Below, piece after piece: positions 27,822 to 38,602 of a stretch of 64,000 nt of DNA (position 1 is the first letter of the stretch; every line of letters begins with the position of its first letter). Source of the DNA: Lentisphaerota bacterium (lineage in GTDB: Bacteria; Verrucomicrobiota; Lentisphaeria; Victivallales; Victivallaceae). Under the pieces are notes generated by a model. That model saw only the letters and a program-made list of their open reading frames with translations, searched no databases and was not told the DNA's origin. The stretch lies in NCBI GenBank assembly GCA_015061815.1, contig SUVW01000003.1:1-64000 (forward strand), written 5' to 3'. The position numbers and the translations under genes were made by a program.

Positions 27822-30752
27822 TTATTTCCCAAGTTTTATTATCGCCTCTGCCAGCATATCACGTGCCCGGTCATAATCTTCCAAAGTCCATTTGTTGGGC
27901 AGATTATATCTGCCGGATGCATATCTTCTGCCGTCATTTTCATACTTCTTATCCCAAACAGAGGAAATATATACTGATTTTTTGGCGAACTCTGCTTTAT
28001 CAAAACTTCCGGCCAGAGAATCCAGCACTTTCTGTGCCTCATCTGCAGCCGCTTTTTTACCGGACTGCCGCGCTTTGACAATGGCTTTTTCCAGCTTCTG
28101 TATATACCGCAAATCATCTCCCCCCTCCCGGAATGCTTCATAGTCAATAGCATAACCGCCGCGACGGCCGGCGAAATCCGGATACACATACTGCCAGTCA
28201 CAGCAATTGCCATCCAAATCTGTATAAGGTGAACCTTTGGAAGAGTTGTATGTCCAGATGATATGCCCGCGTGTCCGGTTCCCGAAAGAACGGAAAAACC
28301 ACCCGGAAGCGAAACGCATCCCCGCCGGTTGAGCAAAGGTTATCGCATTATTGGAATTGTATGCATAAACCTTGCGCCCTCTGGCGGCGGCCTCATTCTG
28401 TATCTGATCCCAGGTGTCAGCATAAAAATTGTTGCGGGTATTGTAACGCAGAATAAAAGTATCGATATACTGCGACGCTTCAGCAACCTCTCTGGCCAGC
28501 GGCCGCAAAGTCCTGAACCAGACATGATCGGCATAAACCGGCACATTGCACTCTTTCAACGCTTTCAAGTTGGCAATAAATGCCGGGAACAGCTCCGGAT
28601 GTGAAGGTACTTCATCATAGATCGTCCAGAGGATCGGCGGCCAATCATGTTTTCTGGCATAATTTTCGGTATCTTTGACCAGCCGTTTGAGATTTTCCGT
28701 TCCATACATCGCCAGTTGATCGCTGGAAAGCAGAATATTCCCGGTCATATTGTGCCTTTTAAAAGCCCCGGCGATCTTTGTCAACATGGAATTTTCAAAA
28801 TCTATCACCACTTTATCCGGCTCATTCCCGCTGATCGTGAATACACCGTTGACTGCCATCGAAGTCATATTATGAGCGGCCATTGTTTTGATCATGGTAT
28901 TGATTTCCGCTTCAGATTCCGCACTGGTGGCGACCCAGAAGCCGATATCGTAATCCCGGATCGCATCCAGAACAAAAGGTCTTATTTCCAAAGTCAGAAA
29001 GATCGTTTCACTTTTTCCGTCAGCGGTCAGCAGCAATTCTCCGGTCCGGATTCCGGGCCGGGCATTTTTGCCGGCATGCAGTGTGATCCAGAATTGCCGG
29101 GTCTCTCCGGCTTTCATCGCCAGCTTTTCGTGAGGCATCAGATAATTCGGCCCCCGCATGAATTCCGACCTGCCGACAAAACTGGTCGTCCGCTTGTCCA
29201 GAAACTCCACCTGATCTATCGTCACACTCACATCGTCGCCCAAACCTTTGGATAACCGCAAAGAAACATTGTCAAGCTTTTTCAGAGCCTTTATACCCAA
29301 AGTCACCGGTTCATACTCATTTGCAGCCGCTTTGGCACGCAATGTCACCTGCCCGGGATCGGAATCCGGCACCGAATTATCAAAGAGCAGATCCATCCAA
29401 AGCCGGGGAAAAAGCACAAATCCGCGCCCCGCAGATTCAACAGATACCGGCGGAGCAGTTTTCTCATCGGCATAACATCTTTCCTTGAGCATTCCGGACT
29501 TAATATTTTCAGCTATCTCCTGTTTCAGAGCTGCATTGAATTTCGCATAGGTAAAACGTTCCTCCCGGGTCACGCTCCCGGCCGGGTCCTGCGGAAAATC
29601 CGCACCGACCTTACCGGACGGGATGAATTTGAAACAATTGATAAATGCCATATCACCGCTGGAAGCCACTTCCAGCACCTGGTCATCCATTTCCACATCC
29701 CGGGCCAGACAGAGATCCATGTTGCGGTGGATATTTCCCATAGTTGCCACCCGGACGGTGAAGTAATCGCTCATCTTGCTCAAACGGGTCTGGAACGAAG
29801 TCGTCCGGTGAATCGCCCGCACATTGACATAAACATCATATCTGCCGCGCAACCCCGGAGCATAACGCAGCACCGGAGCATCAATATTCAGCGGCGGATA
29901 AAGGGTGTAAGTATTATGCGGCGTAAATGCCCGTGTCCGGCAGATCCAGGTATTGAGCTGTTCACTGTGCATGGGAGCTTTTTTCACTGCCGATGCCGGT
30001 TGAAAAAGGGTGAAATCCTTGAAAATCACCGTCCCGGCAGGATGAGGAAGCGGCACCGGACGGAAACTTTCCAGCGCGGATTTCTCAATTATCTTTTTTT
30101 TTACACCGGGAGGGGAATATGGTTCTATTTTGAAGTTATGGATCACGCCGGAAAACGCATAAGCTCCCGGATTGCCGAGAAACAGCGGTTTATTGTTGCC
30201 GGTATAATTCAAGCTGCCGGTGTAAGCATAAGAAGCTTTTTCATTGCCGTCAACAAATATCTGTACTTTGCCGTTGCCGACATAAATATCCAGTTGATGC
30301 TCTTTGTTGCTTTCCAGACCGACTCTGACCAATTTGTATTCCGGTTTCAAGCCGCGTAAATTCAGCATCAACACCCCGTTTTTCTGAATCATCACAGAGT
30401 ATCCCTGCTGAAAATTCAATCCTTTGGTAAAGAGATTCTGAAAATTTGTCCGGCCGGTCCTGCTCAAGTCACAGGAAAAATAGAGCGACGCATGAAAACC
30501 ATCTTTGAAATTCAAATCTTCATGATGCGGTATCTGCACCACTGCTCCGGCTGGAAGGGCCAGCGACCATTTGCGGTCATCTTCCCAACTCCACAATGCC
30601 TGCGTTTTACCGGTGATCTTCCCGTTGAGTTCCGTCCGGCTGTTTTCCCGGACAGTCAGAGAATTTTCCCCGTCCTCAAACTTCCACTCAAATGCAGATG
30701 CCGCCAGTACTCCGGTCACCGCGATTGAACAAAAGAACCATTTGCAACTCAT
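27822..30752 (-). CDS. Secreted DUF4091-like glycoside hydrolase with N-terminal LamG/concanavalin-like domain
   Basis: Signal peptide; LamG-like N-terminus 'FASLYFSCDL...VQIFVDGNEKASYAYTGSL'; C-terminal 'YEAFREGGDDLRYIQKLEKAI'. Confidence 0.78.
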   Translation of the reverse strand: MSCKWFFCSIAVTGVLAASAFEWKFEDGENSLTVRENSRTELNGKITGKTQALWSWEDDRKWSLALPAGAVVQIPHHEDLNFKDGFHASLYFSCDLSRTGRTNFQNLFTKGLNFQQGYSVMIQKNGVLMLNLRGLKPEYKLVRVGLESNKEHQLDIYVGNGKVQIFVDGNEKASYAYTGSLNYTGNNKPLFLGNPGAYAFSGVIHNFKIEPYSPPGVKKKIIEKSALESFRPVPLPHPAGTVIFKDFTLFQPASAVKKAPMHSEQLNTWICRTRAFTPHNTYTLYPPLNIDAPVLRYAPGLRGRYDVYVNVRAIHRTTSFQTRLSKMSDYFTVRVATMGNIHRNMDLCLARDVEMDDQVLEVASSGDMAFINCFKFIPSGKVGADFPQDPAGSVTREERFTYAKFNAALKQEIAENIKSGMLKERCYADEKTAPPVSVESAGRGFVLFPRLWMDLLFDNSVPDSDPGQVTLRAKAAANEYEPVTLGIKALKKLDNVSLRLSKGLGDDVSVTIDQVEFLDKRTTSFVGRSEFMRGPNYLMPHEKLAMKAGETRQFWITLHAGKNARPGIRTGELLLTADGKSETIFLTLEIRPFVLDAIRDYDIGFWVATSAESEAEINTMIKTMAAHNMTSMAVNGVFTISGNEPDKVVIDFENSMLTKIAGAFKRHNMTGNILLSSDQLAMYGTENLKRLVKDTENYARKHDWPPILWTIYDEVPSHPELFPAFIANLKALKECNVPVYADHVWFRTLRPLAREVAEASQYIDTFILRYNTRNNFYADTWDQIQNEAAARGRKVYAYNSNNAITFAQPAGMRFASGWFFRSFGNRTRGHIIWTYNSSKGSPYTDLDGNCCDWQYVYPDFAGRRGGYAIDYEAFREGGDDLRYIQKLEKAIVKARQSGKKAAADEAQKVLDSLAGSFDKAEFAKKSVYISSVWDKKYENDGRRYASGRYNLPNKWTLEDYDRARDMLAEAIIKLGK

Positions 30753-30921
30753 CTGTACACACTCCTTTCCATTCGGCTTGACTTCTGTGCATTCATGCCT
30801 TATATTATTGTATAAGCAGGAAGTTACTGAATATAATGTAACCGGAGATGTGATTTTTTACAATAGTAATAAAATTACATTTATAGTACAAATGTGAACA
30901 TTCGTTTTTTGAAAGGATATC

Positions 30922-31782
30922 ATGGAATTTTCGCAACAGAAAATCATCAGGATACTGGAAAAGATCCTTGACGAATCCGCTTTCGGCGAGGTGGATTTCG
31001 CGGAAAATTTCACCGGCAGATCAGCAAGAAAAACCGGCTATTCCTCCCGGAACAACCGGTTGACTTTTGTCCGCCGGGGGGTGTTGCAGCTGTACACCGG
31101 CAGCGGCAAAGAGGTGAATCTGCGGGAAATCCCCGCCGGAACCACACTGGTCATGAAGCCATTCTGCACCACCGGGGGAGTCTGGGAAAAGTGCCATGAA
31201 ACCGTCGCGCTGGTTTGCCATCCGGAATATTTGCGGATAATCCATGCCATCCACGACCGTCCCGGAGTGCCGCTGCTGGAACCGACCTATTTCTACCACC
31301 TGAAAGATTCCCTGCGCGGATGTACCAATGATGCCATAAACACATTGTGCGCTTTATCCGCCGGCAAAGAAGCCGATCAGCTGGCACCGCACATGCTGAA
31401 AGTCATATTTACCCTGCTGCTCAAAGATGTGAAAAATTCCCGGCTGCACGAATACGGCAAAGCTTATGCGTTGTGGCACAATATAACAGAATATATCAGC
31501 AGTTCACTGGAAACCGGACTTTCCCGGAGCCTGATTGCGGAAAAATTCAACATTACCGAAACTTATGTTTCCCGGCTTTTTGCCCACTTTTCCCACGATA
31601 CATTCACCAATTATCTGCGCAACGAAAGATTGAAAGCCAGTTTGAAATTTCTCGAACAGACAGATATGACCATTGAGGAGATCGCATGGAACACCGGATT
31701 TCAGTCGGCGTCATACTTCATCCGGTGTTTCCGGGCGGCCTACCATGTTTCTCCCGGATTCAGGCGGCGGTTGAAAAAATAG
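30922..31782 (+). CDS. AraC family transcriptional regulator
   Basis: C-terminal HTH 'LSRSLIAEKFNITETYVSRLFAHFSHDTFTNYLRNERLKASLKFLEQTDMTIEEIAWNTGFQSASYFIRCFRAAYHVSPGFRR'. Confidence 0.93.
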   Translation: MEFSQQKIIRILEKILDESAFGEVDFAENFTGRSARKTGYSSRNNRLTFVRRGVLQLYTGSGKEVNLREIPAGTTLVMKPFCTTGGVWEKCHETVALVCHPEYLRIIHAIHDRPGVPLLEPTYFYHLKDSLRGCTNDAINTLCALSAGKEADQLAPHMLKVIFTLLLKDVKNSRLHEYGKAYALWHNITEYISSSLETGLSRSLIAEKFNITETYVSRLFAHFSHDTFTNYLRNERLKASLKFLEQTDMTIEEIAWNTGFQSASYFIRCFRAAYHVSPGFRRRLKK

Positions 31783-31784
31783 TT

Positions 31785-33377
31785 TCAGCAGCTTTGGCTG
31801 ATACCGTTTTTATCAATTACCTTATCCGGCGGCAGATCATGTACAATATCCCGGATGCCGCGATATTCCAGATATTTACCGGAACAGTTGATAAAATCAT
31901 TGCCGGAAATTTTTATCCCGGAATGCACATGACCGTCAATCCTGTTTTCCGGACGGATGGCAATCACGGAATTACTGCAGGATTCAAAGGTATTGCCGCT
32001 GATCAATACATCGGTGACTCCGCCGGACTCGAACCAACTGCCCGCATCCCCGGCGATCAGAATCCCCGCCGAGGGCGAAGTATGCCGGAAACAGTTGTTT
32101 TTCACCACACACTTTCCGGCAGATGAGAGCAGCAGTCCCCGCGTGGGGTAACATTCAAAAATATTATCCGCCACCAGCACATCCGGATATGCGGAAAGAT
32201 TTTCGATAACGGCAATGTTTTCCGGATATACACCGGTCAGCGGTTCATCGATTTCCAACTCGATATTCAGCAGATCGCGCTGTATTGCGCCGGTGACCTT
32301 GCGCCTTTCACCTCTTTCCAGAGAATCAACCGCCGTCACGGCGATTTCATCACCGGGAACAAACGGCAGCCACCCCCAGGTTTCCTGATGGCCGAAACGT
32401 AATTGCAGACGCTTACCGGAGGCGGAGATCAACTTCAGATAAGTACCGTGAATATTGATCGGATCATCCTGCGCACCGGAGAAAAAACCGCCGGTGATAT
32501 TCACCTGTCCCCGACAGGAAGATATCTGGATGCAGTCGGCAAAAGCACTGCACACCAGTCCGCTTCCGGTTCCCGGTGCGTGAGTGTGGCGGCAAATGTC
32601 AATATTTTCACACATCTGTGCCACGATCCCCAGCCCCGGAGTGAATTTCAAATGCATTTTATCCAGTACCGTATTGCGGCACTGATTGAGAAAAATACCC
32701 ACTTCGTTACGGGTCGGATCACGGAATTGCCACACGCTGCCGACTTCGGCGGCCAATGGTTCCGGGTAGGTGAATTCGACCGTACCGGCCGCGATTTCCC
32801 GGCAGGAAAGTGCCTCCCGGATGGGGTTGACAAAGGTACGCAGGTTGCGAATATTACCGGGAGCAGCACACTGAACGACCTGAAAACTCTCCCGGTCTTC
32901 CAAATGTCCATCCGGATTTACCCAGTTGAGATAATCTTCAGTGATCCGGTACGGACAATCCGGATGTACCGAAAAAACCGCCCGGCAGCCGTCGATACTC
33001 TGCAAAGTCATCTCCGACACCCGCCGCCGGACAAAGTCGATGGAGAAATCTTCCAGGCGGATATTGCTGCAGCCGGAGATGATAACCGGAGTCAGATCGC
33101 CATTGAATACCAACTGCGCGCCGTTGCCGCAGACGGTCAGATCATGCAGAGAATCAAACCATATCCCGGCGTGACGGCAATGCTCAATGCCGTCATAAAC
33201 CAGCGTATTGCTCACCTGCTGGCATACTTCGCGGCAATCACTCTTGTCAAAATGGTAAACCGCCCGGTCAAAAATGATTTTCACCGGACAGTCCGCTTGA
33301 CGGCACTCCGCCAGCAATGCGGCAAATTCTCTGCCGCAGGATGCTGACGGATGGAAATTTATAACTTTTTCACTCAT
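31785..33377 (-). CDS. Right-handed parallel beta-helix repeat protein
   Basis: Repeated 'VSGN/IRLEDFSIDFV', 'VVKNNCFRHTSPSAGILI', 'VLISGNTFESCSNSVIAI' patterns; no signal peptide. Confidence 0.8.
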   Translation of the reverse strand: MSEKVINFHPSASCGREFAALLAECRQADCPVKIIFDRAVYHFDKSDCREVCQQVSNTLVYDGIEHCRHAGIWFDSLHDLTVCGNGAQLVFNGDLTPVIISGCSNIRLEDFSIDFVRRRVSEMTLQSIDGCRAVFSVHPDCPYRITEDYLNWVNPDGHLEDRESFQVVQCAAPGNIRNLRTFVNPIREALSCREIAAGTVEFTYPEPLAAEVGSVWQFRDPTRNEVGIFLNQCRNTVLDKMHLKFTPGLGIVAQMCENIDICRHTHAPGTGSGLVCSAFADCIQISSCRGQVNITGGFFSGAQDDPINIHGTYLKLISASGKRLQLRFGHQETWGWLPFVPGDEIAVTAVDSLERGERRKVTGAIQRDLLNIELEIDEPLTGVYPENIAVIENLSAYPDVLVADNIFECYPTRGLLLSSAGKCVVKNNCFRHTSPSAGILIAGDAGSWFESGGVTDVLISGNTFESCSNSVIAIRPENRIDGHVHSGIKISGNDFINCSGKYLEYRGIRDIVHDLPPDKVIDKNGISQSC

Positions 33378-33945
33378 TGACTTTGATCTTGATCATTCCG
33401 TCGCTGCCGGAAGTCAAACGGAGATTATTGAAGCGCAGCTGCAGTTTCGTTCCATCGGCCATGTGTTTTTCATAAATGACAAACTGCAGACTGTTTACTT
33501 TTTTAAGTGATGCATCATTCAAACGGGTGAAAGCTTTCATCGGGATGATGATCCTGTAACTTTTTCCCGGCTCAAATTTATTGGATATGCAAATTTCCCC
33601 CTTGTTTCCGTCAGCGCAAGCCAAACCGAAGTAGAGCTGGAACAAACTGCCGGCAGCTTCGCTGTTGACCGTAACATCAAATTCGACCTGATTATATTTG
33701 ACCATATCCACTCCGATACGGCCGTTGGGAATATTCTGCAGCCGGATCCAGCCATTTGCCGGAGTGCTTTTGCTGCCGGCTTTCTGCTGATCGACGGTTA
33801 CCGTATAGAGGAAACTGTTGCCCTGCGCTTCAGAAATCACGCCTTCACTGTCAACGGCGTTCCAAACTGTCAGCGGATAGTCTGCCGCATATACCGCACT
33901 GCTCAAAACAACTGCTCCGAGAGCCAACATCATTTTCTTAAACAT
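33370..33945 (-). CDS. Secreted stand-alone beta-sandwich (CBM-like) module
   Basis: Signal peptide; aligns by eye with the internal module of the adjacent 33970..36612 protein. Confidence 0.7.
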   Translation of the reverse strand: MFKKMMLALGAVVLSSAVYAADYPLTVWNAVDSEGVISEAQGNSFLYTVTVDQQKAGSKSTPANGWIRLQNIPNGRIGVDMVKYNQVEFDVTVNSEAAGSLFQLYFGLACADGNKGEICISNKFEPGKSYRIIIPMKAFTRLNDASLKKVNSLQFVIYEKHMADGTKLQLRFNNLRLTSGSDGMIKIKVNE

Positions 33946-33969
33946 TTTTTCTTTTTTCCTTTCTCTGAT

Positions 33970-36612
33970 TTATTTTGCACCCGGACCGTCGATAACCTCA
34001 ATATTTCCGGATACTTCGGAAACGACTTTGCCGTCACAAACTATTTTTAATATACTTTTATACACACCTTTTTTCAAATTTTTTCCGGAGAAACCGCACG
34101 CGGCGAATCCGTCTTTGACTTTGCCGCTTACTGTATCGGCGATTTTGCCGTCAGCATCGCGCAATTCACCGGTGAAAGTGCATGTTTTACCTTTATAGCC
34201 GACCAACTCCACCGGGATGGAAAATCCATTGCAGGGGAGTTCCACGACCGCCGGAATGCTGACCTTGTTGACAGTCGGTGATTTATATCCGACAAAACGG
34301 ATATTTTCGAACTTCATTTTCAACGTTGCACCATGCGGGTAGTTTGCTTCGCTGATATAGAACTGCATGTGGGCGGCATTCCGGAATCCCCGCTTCGGCT
34401 GCGGCAAAATACCGTTGAGCGGAATGATCATCCGGTGTTTCACATCCGGTTCAAGCACATGGCTGACACGGAAATTTCCGCTGGTGTTCCAATCATAATT
34501 GCGCAACTCCATCGCAATGGGCCAGCGGTAATCGCTCTCCACATCCCGGTCACTGGAAACGGTCAGATCAAATTCCAGATGGTTGTATTTGCTCAAATCA
34601 ACTCCCGGACGGCCCATGCCGAAGTCTGTATAAAGTCGCGGCCAGCCGACCGGATATTTGGAATGGGAGCCGGAACCGGCATTATGGTCAACTTTGACTG
34701 TATAAGTAAGACTGTTTCCCTGCTGGTTGGATATGGTCCCCTCTTTATCCAGAGATCTCCACTTGGTCAGCGGCAGAGTCATAACATTATCTGACTGCGG
34801 CATCACTCCCGGATTTACCCACTTGCCATCGGGATCAACGATGACCGACGGAGCGGCGGCATTACTGTTGCATTCAGGGATCTGGCGCACTTTCATTATC
34901 TCATTGGCGACCAGAGCGCGGTAAGCATTCAATTCAGCGTGAGGCAGGAGATTTTCCCGCAGATAAGCTCCCTGCGGGCAGGTCGCGTTCCAGATCCGCT
35001 GCAAAAGAGCTTTGGCATCGGCCAGAATTTTTTGCGCTCCGGGAACTTTGCTGCCCTCGCGCTTGACAATATCATCCTGCAAAGTGTAGATGTAACGCAA
35101 ATCATCTTCACCCTGCCGGAAGCACTCCCAGTACATCGTCATAAGCAAAGTGCCGTCTTCCCAGGTGAGATTGCCGCCGGCATAACAGATCCGGTTGGGG
35201 CGGCCCTCCCGCCAGAGGTAGGGCAGAATGCTGGTGAATCCGCTTTTCCAGAAGCCCAGACCGTAAGTCATCCGGCCGCCGTGACACATCACATTGGGAT
35301 CTTTGATCTGGTAAGCATTGTCATTGGGGTAGCACCAGTACTCTTTGTCCTTATCTGCGATAACTGCTTTATACGGCACGTAAAATTTACCGTAATTATA
35401 AATATCGATCACATCGGATATCTGCTTGTAACTCTCCGGCGGGGAGGTGAGCATAGTGGTAAGTCCCCGTTTTTTGAATATCTCATACACCCGTTTGACC
35501 AGCATCCGGGCGTTGGGATCAGGTTCATCTATCGGGTTGTAGAAAAACGGCGGATAATCATTCTCTTTGGCGTGGGCCAGGAACTTATCCAGCGCATTGC
35601 CGATATCGGTAAAAATCGCTTCCGGCAGGTTGTCCACGACATTATCGGAGTGCTTGCCCAAATCCTTGCCGGTGTGCTTTTTGAAAAAGTAATGCACCGA
35701 TGCTCCGGTGAGCAGAATCCCCTGATTGATATCAAATCCGGCCTCTTTCAGCGCCGGGATATGAATATCATAATCCGGGATATAAAAACGGTCTTTGCTG
35801 AAAGTCAGCCGCATGTGCGGCGGCCGGGTGAAGCCGTATTCCCGCATCCGCTTGTACTCTTCGACCAGTTTTTCATAAACAAGTTTTTTATTGCCCCGGT
35901 TGCGGACGAAGAAGTCATCTTTTTCGCCGATGAGCGACCAGTGATAAGCGAAGTAGTGTTTTTTGGGGTCGCGTTTCAACTCAAAAGGCAGAATTTTCAC
36001 CGAATACGGCAAACGGACAGCTTCTTTCATGCCCGCATGTTTGATCACCACATTTCCCTCAAGTTTTTCCGTACCGTCAGCGGGAAGCTCAAAGGTCAGC
36101 ACAAAACGCTGCGGCTCATTGGCGGTGACACTTGCCATACCGTTGCAGGCGGCGAGAAACTCCGGCATCCGGCGGTACTGCTTGTCTTTTGGATTGCTGG
36201 AAAACGAGTGGTAAAAGGGATAGATGATTTTCCAGTAACGCACTACGCGCACTTCCGGTTTGACGGAATTGCTCTCTATTTCAATGGAAAGGTCTTTCAA
36301 TTCACTCAAAGGATAGAGCGCGAAGTTGAGCGAAACGAACTGCTTTCTTGCTCCCCAGCCGGTCAATTCACCGACTCTTTCATACGCCTGCGGGCGGGTT
36401 TCGGCCCAGACCGGATCGGTCAGCGGCCGGGAAAAGAGGACGAACTGGCGGGAAGTTTCCTGCTTATCAGGAGTAAGCAAAAAAGCCTTTTCCACATAAG
36501 GATTCTCCCTCACATCGGCGGGAACTTTTTCTTTCTGCACCGGCAGAGGAATGAACTCCGCCGCCAGCGGCAAAGACAAAAGAGCCGCCAGAGATAAAAT
36601 ACTATTTTTCAT
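33970..36612 (-). CDS. Secreted DUF4091-like glycoside hydrolase with C-terminal CBM-like module
   Basis: Signal peptide; 'ECFRQGEDDLRYIYTLQDDIV' shared with the 27822 protein; internal module homologous to the 33370 product. Confidence 0.78.
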   Translation of the reverse strand: MKNSILSLAALLSLPLAAEFIPLPVQKEKVPADVRENPYVEKAFLLTPDKQETSRQFVLFSRPLTDPVWAETRPQAYERVGELTGWGARKQFVSLNFALYPLSELKDLSIEIESNSVKPEVRVVRYWKIIYPFYHSFSSNPKDKQYRRMPEFLAACNGMASVTANEPQRFVLTFELPADGTEKLEGNVVIKHAGMKEAVRLPYSVKILPFELKRDPKKHYFAYHWSLIGEKDDFFVRNRGNKKLVYEKLVEEYKRMREYGFTRPPHMRLTFSKDRFYIPDYDIHIPALKEAGFDINQGILLTGASVHYFFKKHTGKDLGKHSDNVVDNLPEAIFTDIGNALDKFLAHAKENDYPPFFYNPIDEPDPNARMLVKRVYEIFKKRGLTTMLTSPPESYKQISDVIDIYNYGKFYVPYKAVIADKDKEYWCYPNDNAYQIKDPNVMCHGGRMTYGLGFWKSGFTSILPYLWREGRPNRICYAGGNLTWEDGTLLMTMYWECFRQGEDDLRYIYTLQDDIVKREGSKVPGAQKILADAKALLQRIWNATCPQGAYLRENLLPHAELNAYRALVANEIMKVRQIPECNSNAAAPSVIVDPDGKWVNPGVMPQSDNVMTLPLTKWRSLDKEGTISNQQGNSLTYTVKVDHNAGSGSHSKYPVGWPRLYTDFGMGRPGVDLSKYNHLEFDLTVSSDRDVESDYRWPIAMELRNYDWNTSGNFRVSHVLEPDVKHRMIIPLNGILPQPKRGFRNAAHMQFYISEANYPHGATLKMKFENIRFVGYKSPTVNKVSIPAVVELPCNGFSIPVELVGYKGKTCTFTGELRDADGKIADTVSGKVKDGFAACGFSGKNLKKGVYKSILKIVCDGKVVSEVSGNIEVIDGPGAK

Positions 36613-36643
36613 TTACAGTTGCCTTTATCACATAAATATATTG

Positions 36644-37414
36644 TTATTTTGAAATCTGGGTTTCGCCGTCAGCATCCCATACGCTCCATGAGCTGAAGCG
36701 TTTTGTTCCATCCACTTCATACTGCAGTTTGGAATACAGAGTATCAGCATCGTCCATTGTTGCATGACCATCGGCCCACATACTGCCGCCCTGGCCCCGG
36801 TGGATCATGATCATCGAACCGGCACTGGCCCATTCAGTATTATACCACTGGGCATCCTGATCTTTTCTGTAAGTATCACCCAGAAGCCAAAATGCAGAGG
36901 CGGACTTCAACTTAAATGGTATCACTTTCAATCCGCCGCCGGAAACTTCTGAAGAGAGAATGTTGTATTGAGCTTTTTGATTATCAGTCAAGACAGGATC
37001 ACTGGAACTGCCGGGAAGAGAACCGGCAGAATATGCTGTTCCATAAGAGAAAGTAGCCGCGCTGGTTTCGACAATTTTGTTTGACGGACAGGTAACCGCA
37101 TCTGCCGGCAGATAATCACCGCCAAGTTTTTCAAAACCACTGCTCATATCCCGGATTTCTTTACACAACATCGTGGACCATATAGTTGTGCCGCCGTAAC
37201 GCAGTGGAATTACCCCGTTATTATCATCGGCATACATGGCAAGACCGTTGCCGACCTGTTTGAGATTGTTGATACAGCTGGCCGCCATGCCGCGTTCATT
37301 AGCCGCATTGAGGGCGGGCAGCAGAATGGCCGCCAGAATGGCGATGATGGCCACGACCACGAGCAATTCGATCAAAGTGAAGACTTTTTTAACAGATTTA
37401 TGGTTGTTTTTCAT
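36644..37414 (-). CDS. Pseudopilin, DUF1559-like
   Basis: '[32 protein letters not shown]', '[24 protein letters not shown]'. Confidence 0.9.
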   Translation of the reverse strand: MKNNHKSVKKVFTLIELLVVVAIIAILAAILLPALNAANERGMAASCINNLKQVGNGLAMYADDNNGVIPLRYGGTTIWSTMLCKEIRDMSSGFEKLGGDYLPADAVTCPSNKIVETSAATFSYGTAYSAGSLPGSSSDPVLTDNQKAQYNILSSEVSGGGLKVIPFKLKSASAFWLLGDTYRKDQDAQWYNTEWASAGSMIMIHRGQGGSMWADGHATMDDADTLYSKLQYEVDGTKRFSSWSVWDADGETQISK

Positions 37415-37428
37415 GATTCACTCCTCTC

Positions 37429-38223
37429 TCACAGTGCCGTCTGGGTGTTTTTGTCGGCATTCCAGACTTTCCAACCGGACCAGTGTTTACCGTCATAGGA
37501 AAATTTACTTGACAGACTGGAAGCATCTTCCATCGTGGCATGACCATCTGCCCACAGACAGCCGCCCTGGCCCCGGTGGATCATGATCATCGAAGTTTCT
37601 GCATTCCAGCTGATACTGTAGGTCTGCTCATTATAAGAGGTTCCATCTCCGCCGGTACCTTTGCGGTGACTGTCACCAACTATCCAGAATGATGAAGCAG
37701 ATTTAAGTTTGCGCGGTGAGATTTTTACGCCGGGATCACTTGAGCCGAATTCAGTGATAGTACACTTTTTCTGCATATGTTCAGTCATTTTATCACTGGA
37801 ACTGCCGGGTAATCCTTTGGCACTGTAAGCTGTACCATAAGCATACGTCCCCGGGTCCCCCGGTTTTATCGTGTTTGACGGACAACCAAAAGCATCGGCA
37901 TCCGGCAGATAATCCCCGCCGAAAGTTTGTGTGCTGCTCATATCCCGGATCTCTTTGCACAACATGCTGGCGTAGGTGTAAGTACTTTTGTACCGCAGGG
38001 GAATGACACCGTCATTGTCGGCGGTGTACATGGCAATACCGCTGCCGACCTGCTTGAGATTGTTGATACAGCTGGCAGCGCGGCCGCGCTCACGCGCAGA
38101 ATTGAGCGCGGGAAGCAATATCGCCGCCAATATCGCGATGATCGCGATAACCACGAGCAGTTCTATTAAAGTGAAGCGTGACCGCTTCACTTCAACCGGT
38201 TGAAGTGAATTGATTTTTGCCAT
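37429..38223 (-). CDS. Pseudopilin, DUF1559-like, tandem paralog of 36644..37414
   Basis: '[63 protein letters not shown]', '[22 protein letters not shown]'; start ATG 38223. Confidence 0.9.
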   Translation of the reverse strand: MAKINSLQPVEVKRSRFTLIELLVVIAIIAILAAILLPALNSARERGRAASCINNLKQVGSGIAMYTADNDGVIPLRYKSTYTYASMLCKEIRDMSSTQTFGGDYLPDADAFGCPSNTIKPGDPGTYAYGTAYSAKGLPGSSSDKMTEHMQKKCTITEFGSSDPGVKISPRKLKSASSFWIVGDSHRKGTGGDGTSYNEQTYSISWNAETSMIMIHRGQGGCLWADGHATMEDASSLSSKFSYDGKHWSGWKVWNADKNTQTAL

Positions 38224-38279
38224 AAATTTTCCTCCTTTTTTACGTTGATTTAATGGCTTGCAAACCACTGACGATTAAC

Positions 38280-38297
38280 AACTATTTCGAAATAGTT
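38280..38297. promoter_or_regulatory. Perfect 18-bp palindrome AACTATTTCGAAATAGTT, candidate LacI-family operator
   Basis: Exact palindrome in the divergent region between the pseudopilin/GH operon and the LacI-type gene; half-site ACTATTTCGA recurs at 38386-38395. Confidence 0.65.
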
Positions 38298-38602
38298 ATT
38301 TGCTCTTAAAAATGCGGAAAATCCGGCTTTTGCAAATTTTCCGCTACCGCATCGAATAAGTCCAGTAAACGGAATATCCGCTTTTACTATTTCGATTCAA
38401 TAACTGAATATATCACTGTTTTTATACGATGTCAAGAGATGACTTTAAAATTCTTGAATTTTTCCGGCCCGCTTGATCGTAAACAGACCAAATATTGCAT
38501 TCCCATGTTGAAAAAAAGCCGGATGCAGTGTATATTTACAAAAATCGCGGCGTCAGGGGAAGCGCCGGAATACAACCATTCATTGTGATCACCGGGAAAA
38601 AT

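Noticed and set aside
34939-36597. 552-aa plus-strand ORF opposite the DUF4091-like gene
   Set aside because: Antisense shadow of a signal-peptide-bearing enzyme gene.
9349-38320. Shared 11-mer tgctcttaaaa upstream of genes at 9309 and 38223
   Set aside because: Only two copies, AT-rich and short; likely coincidence.
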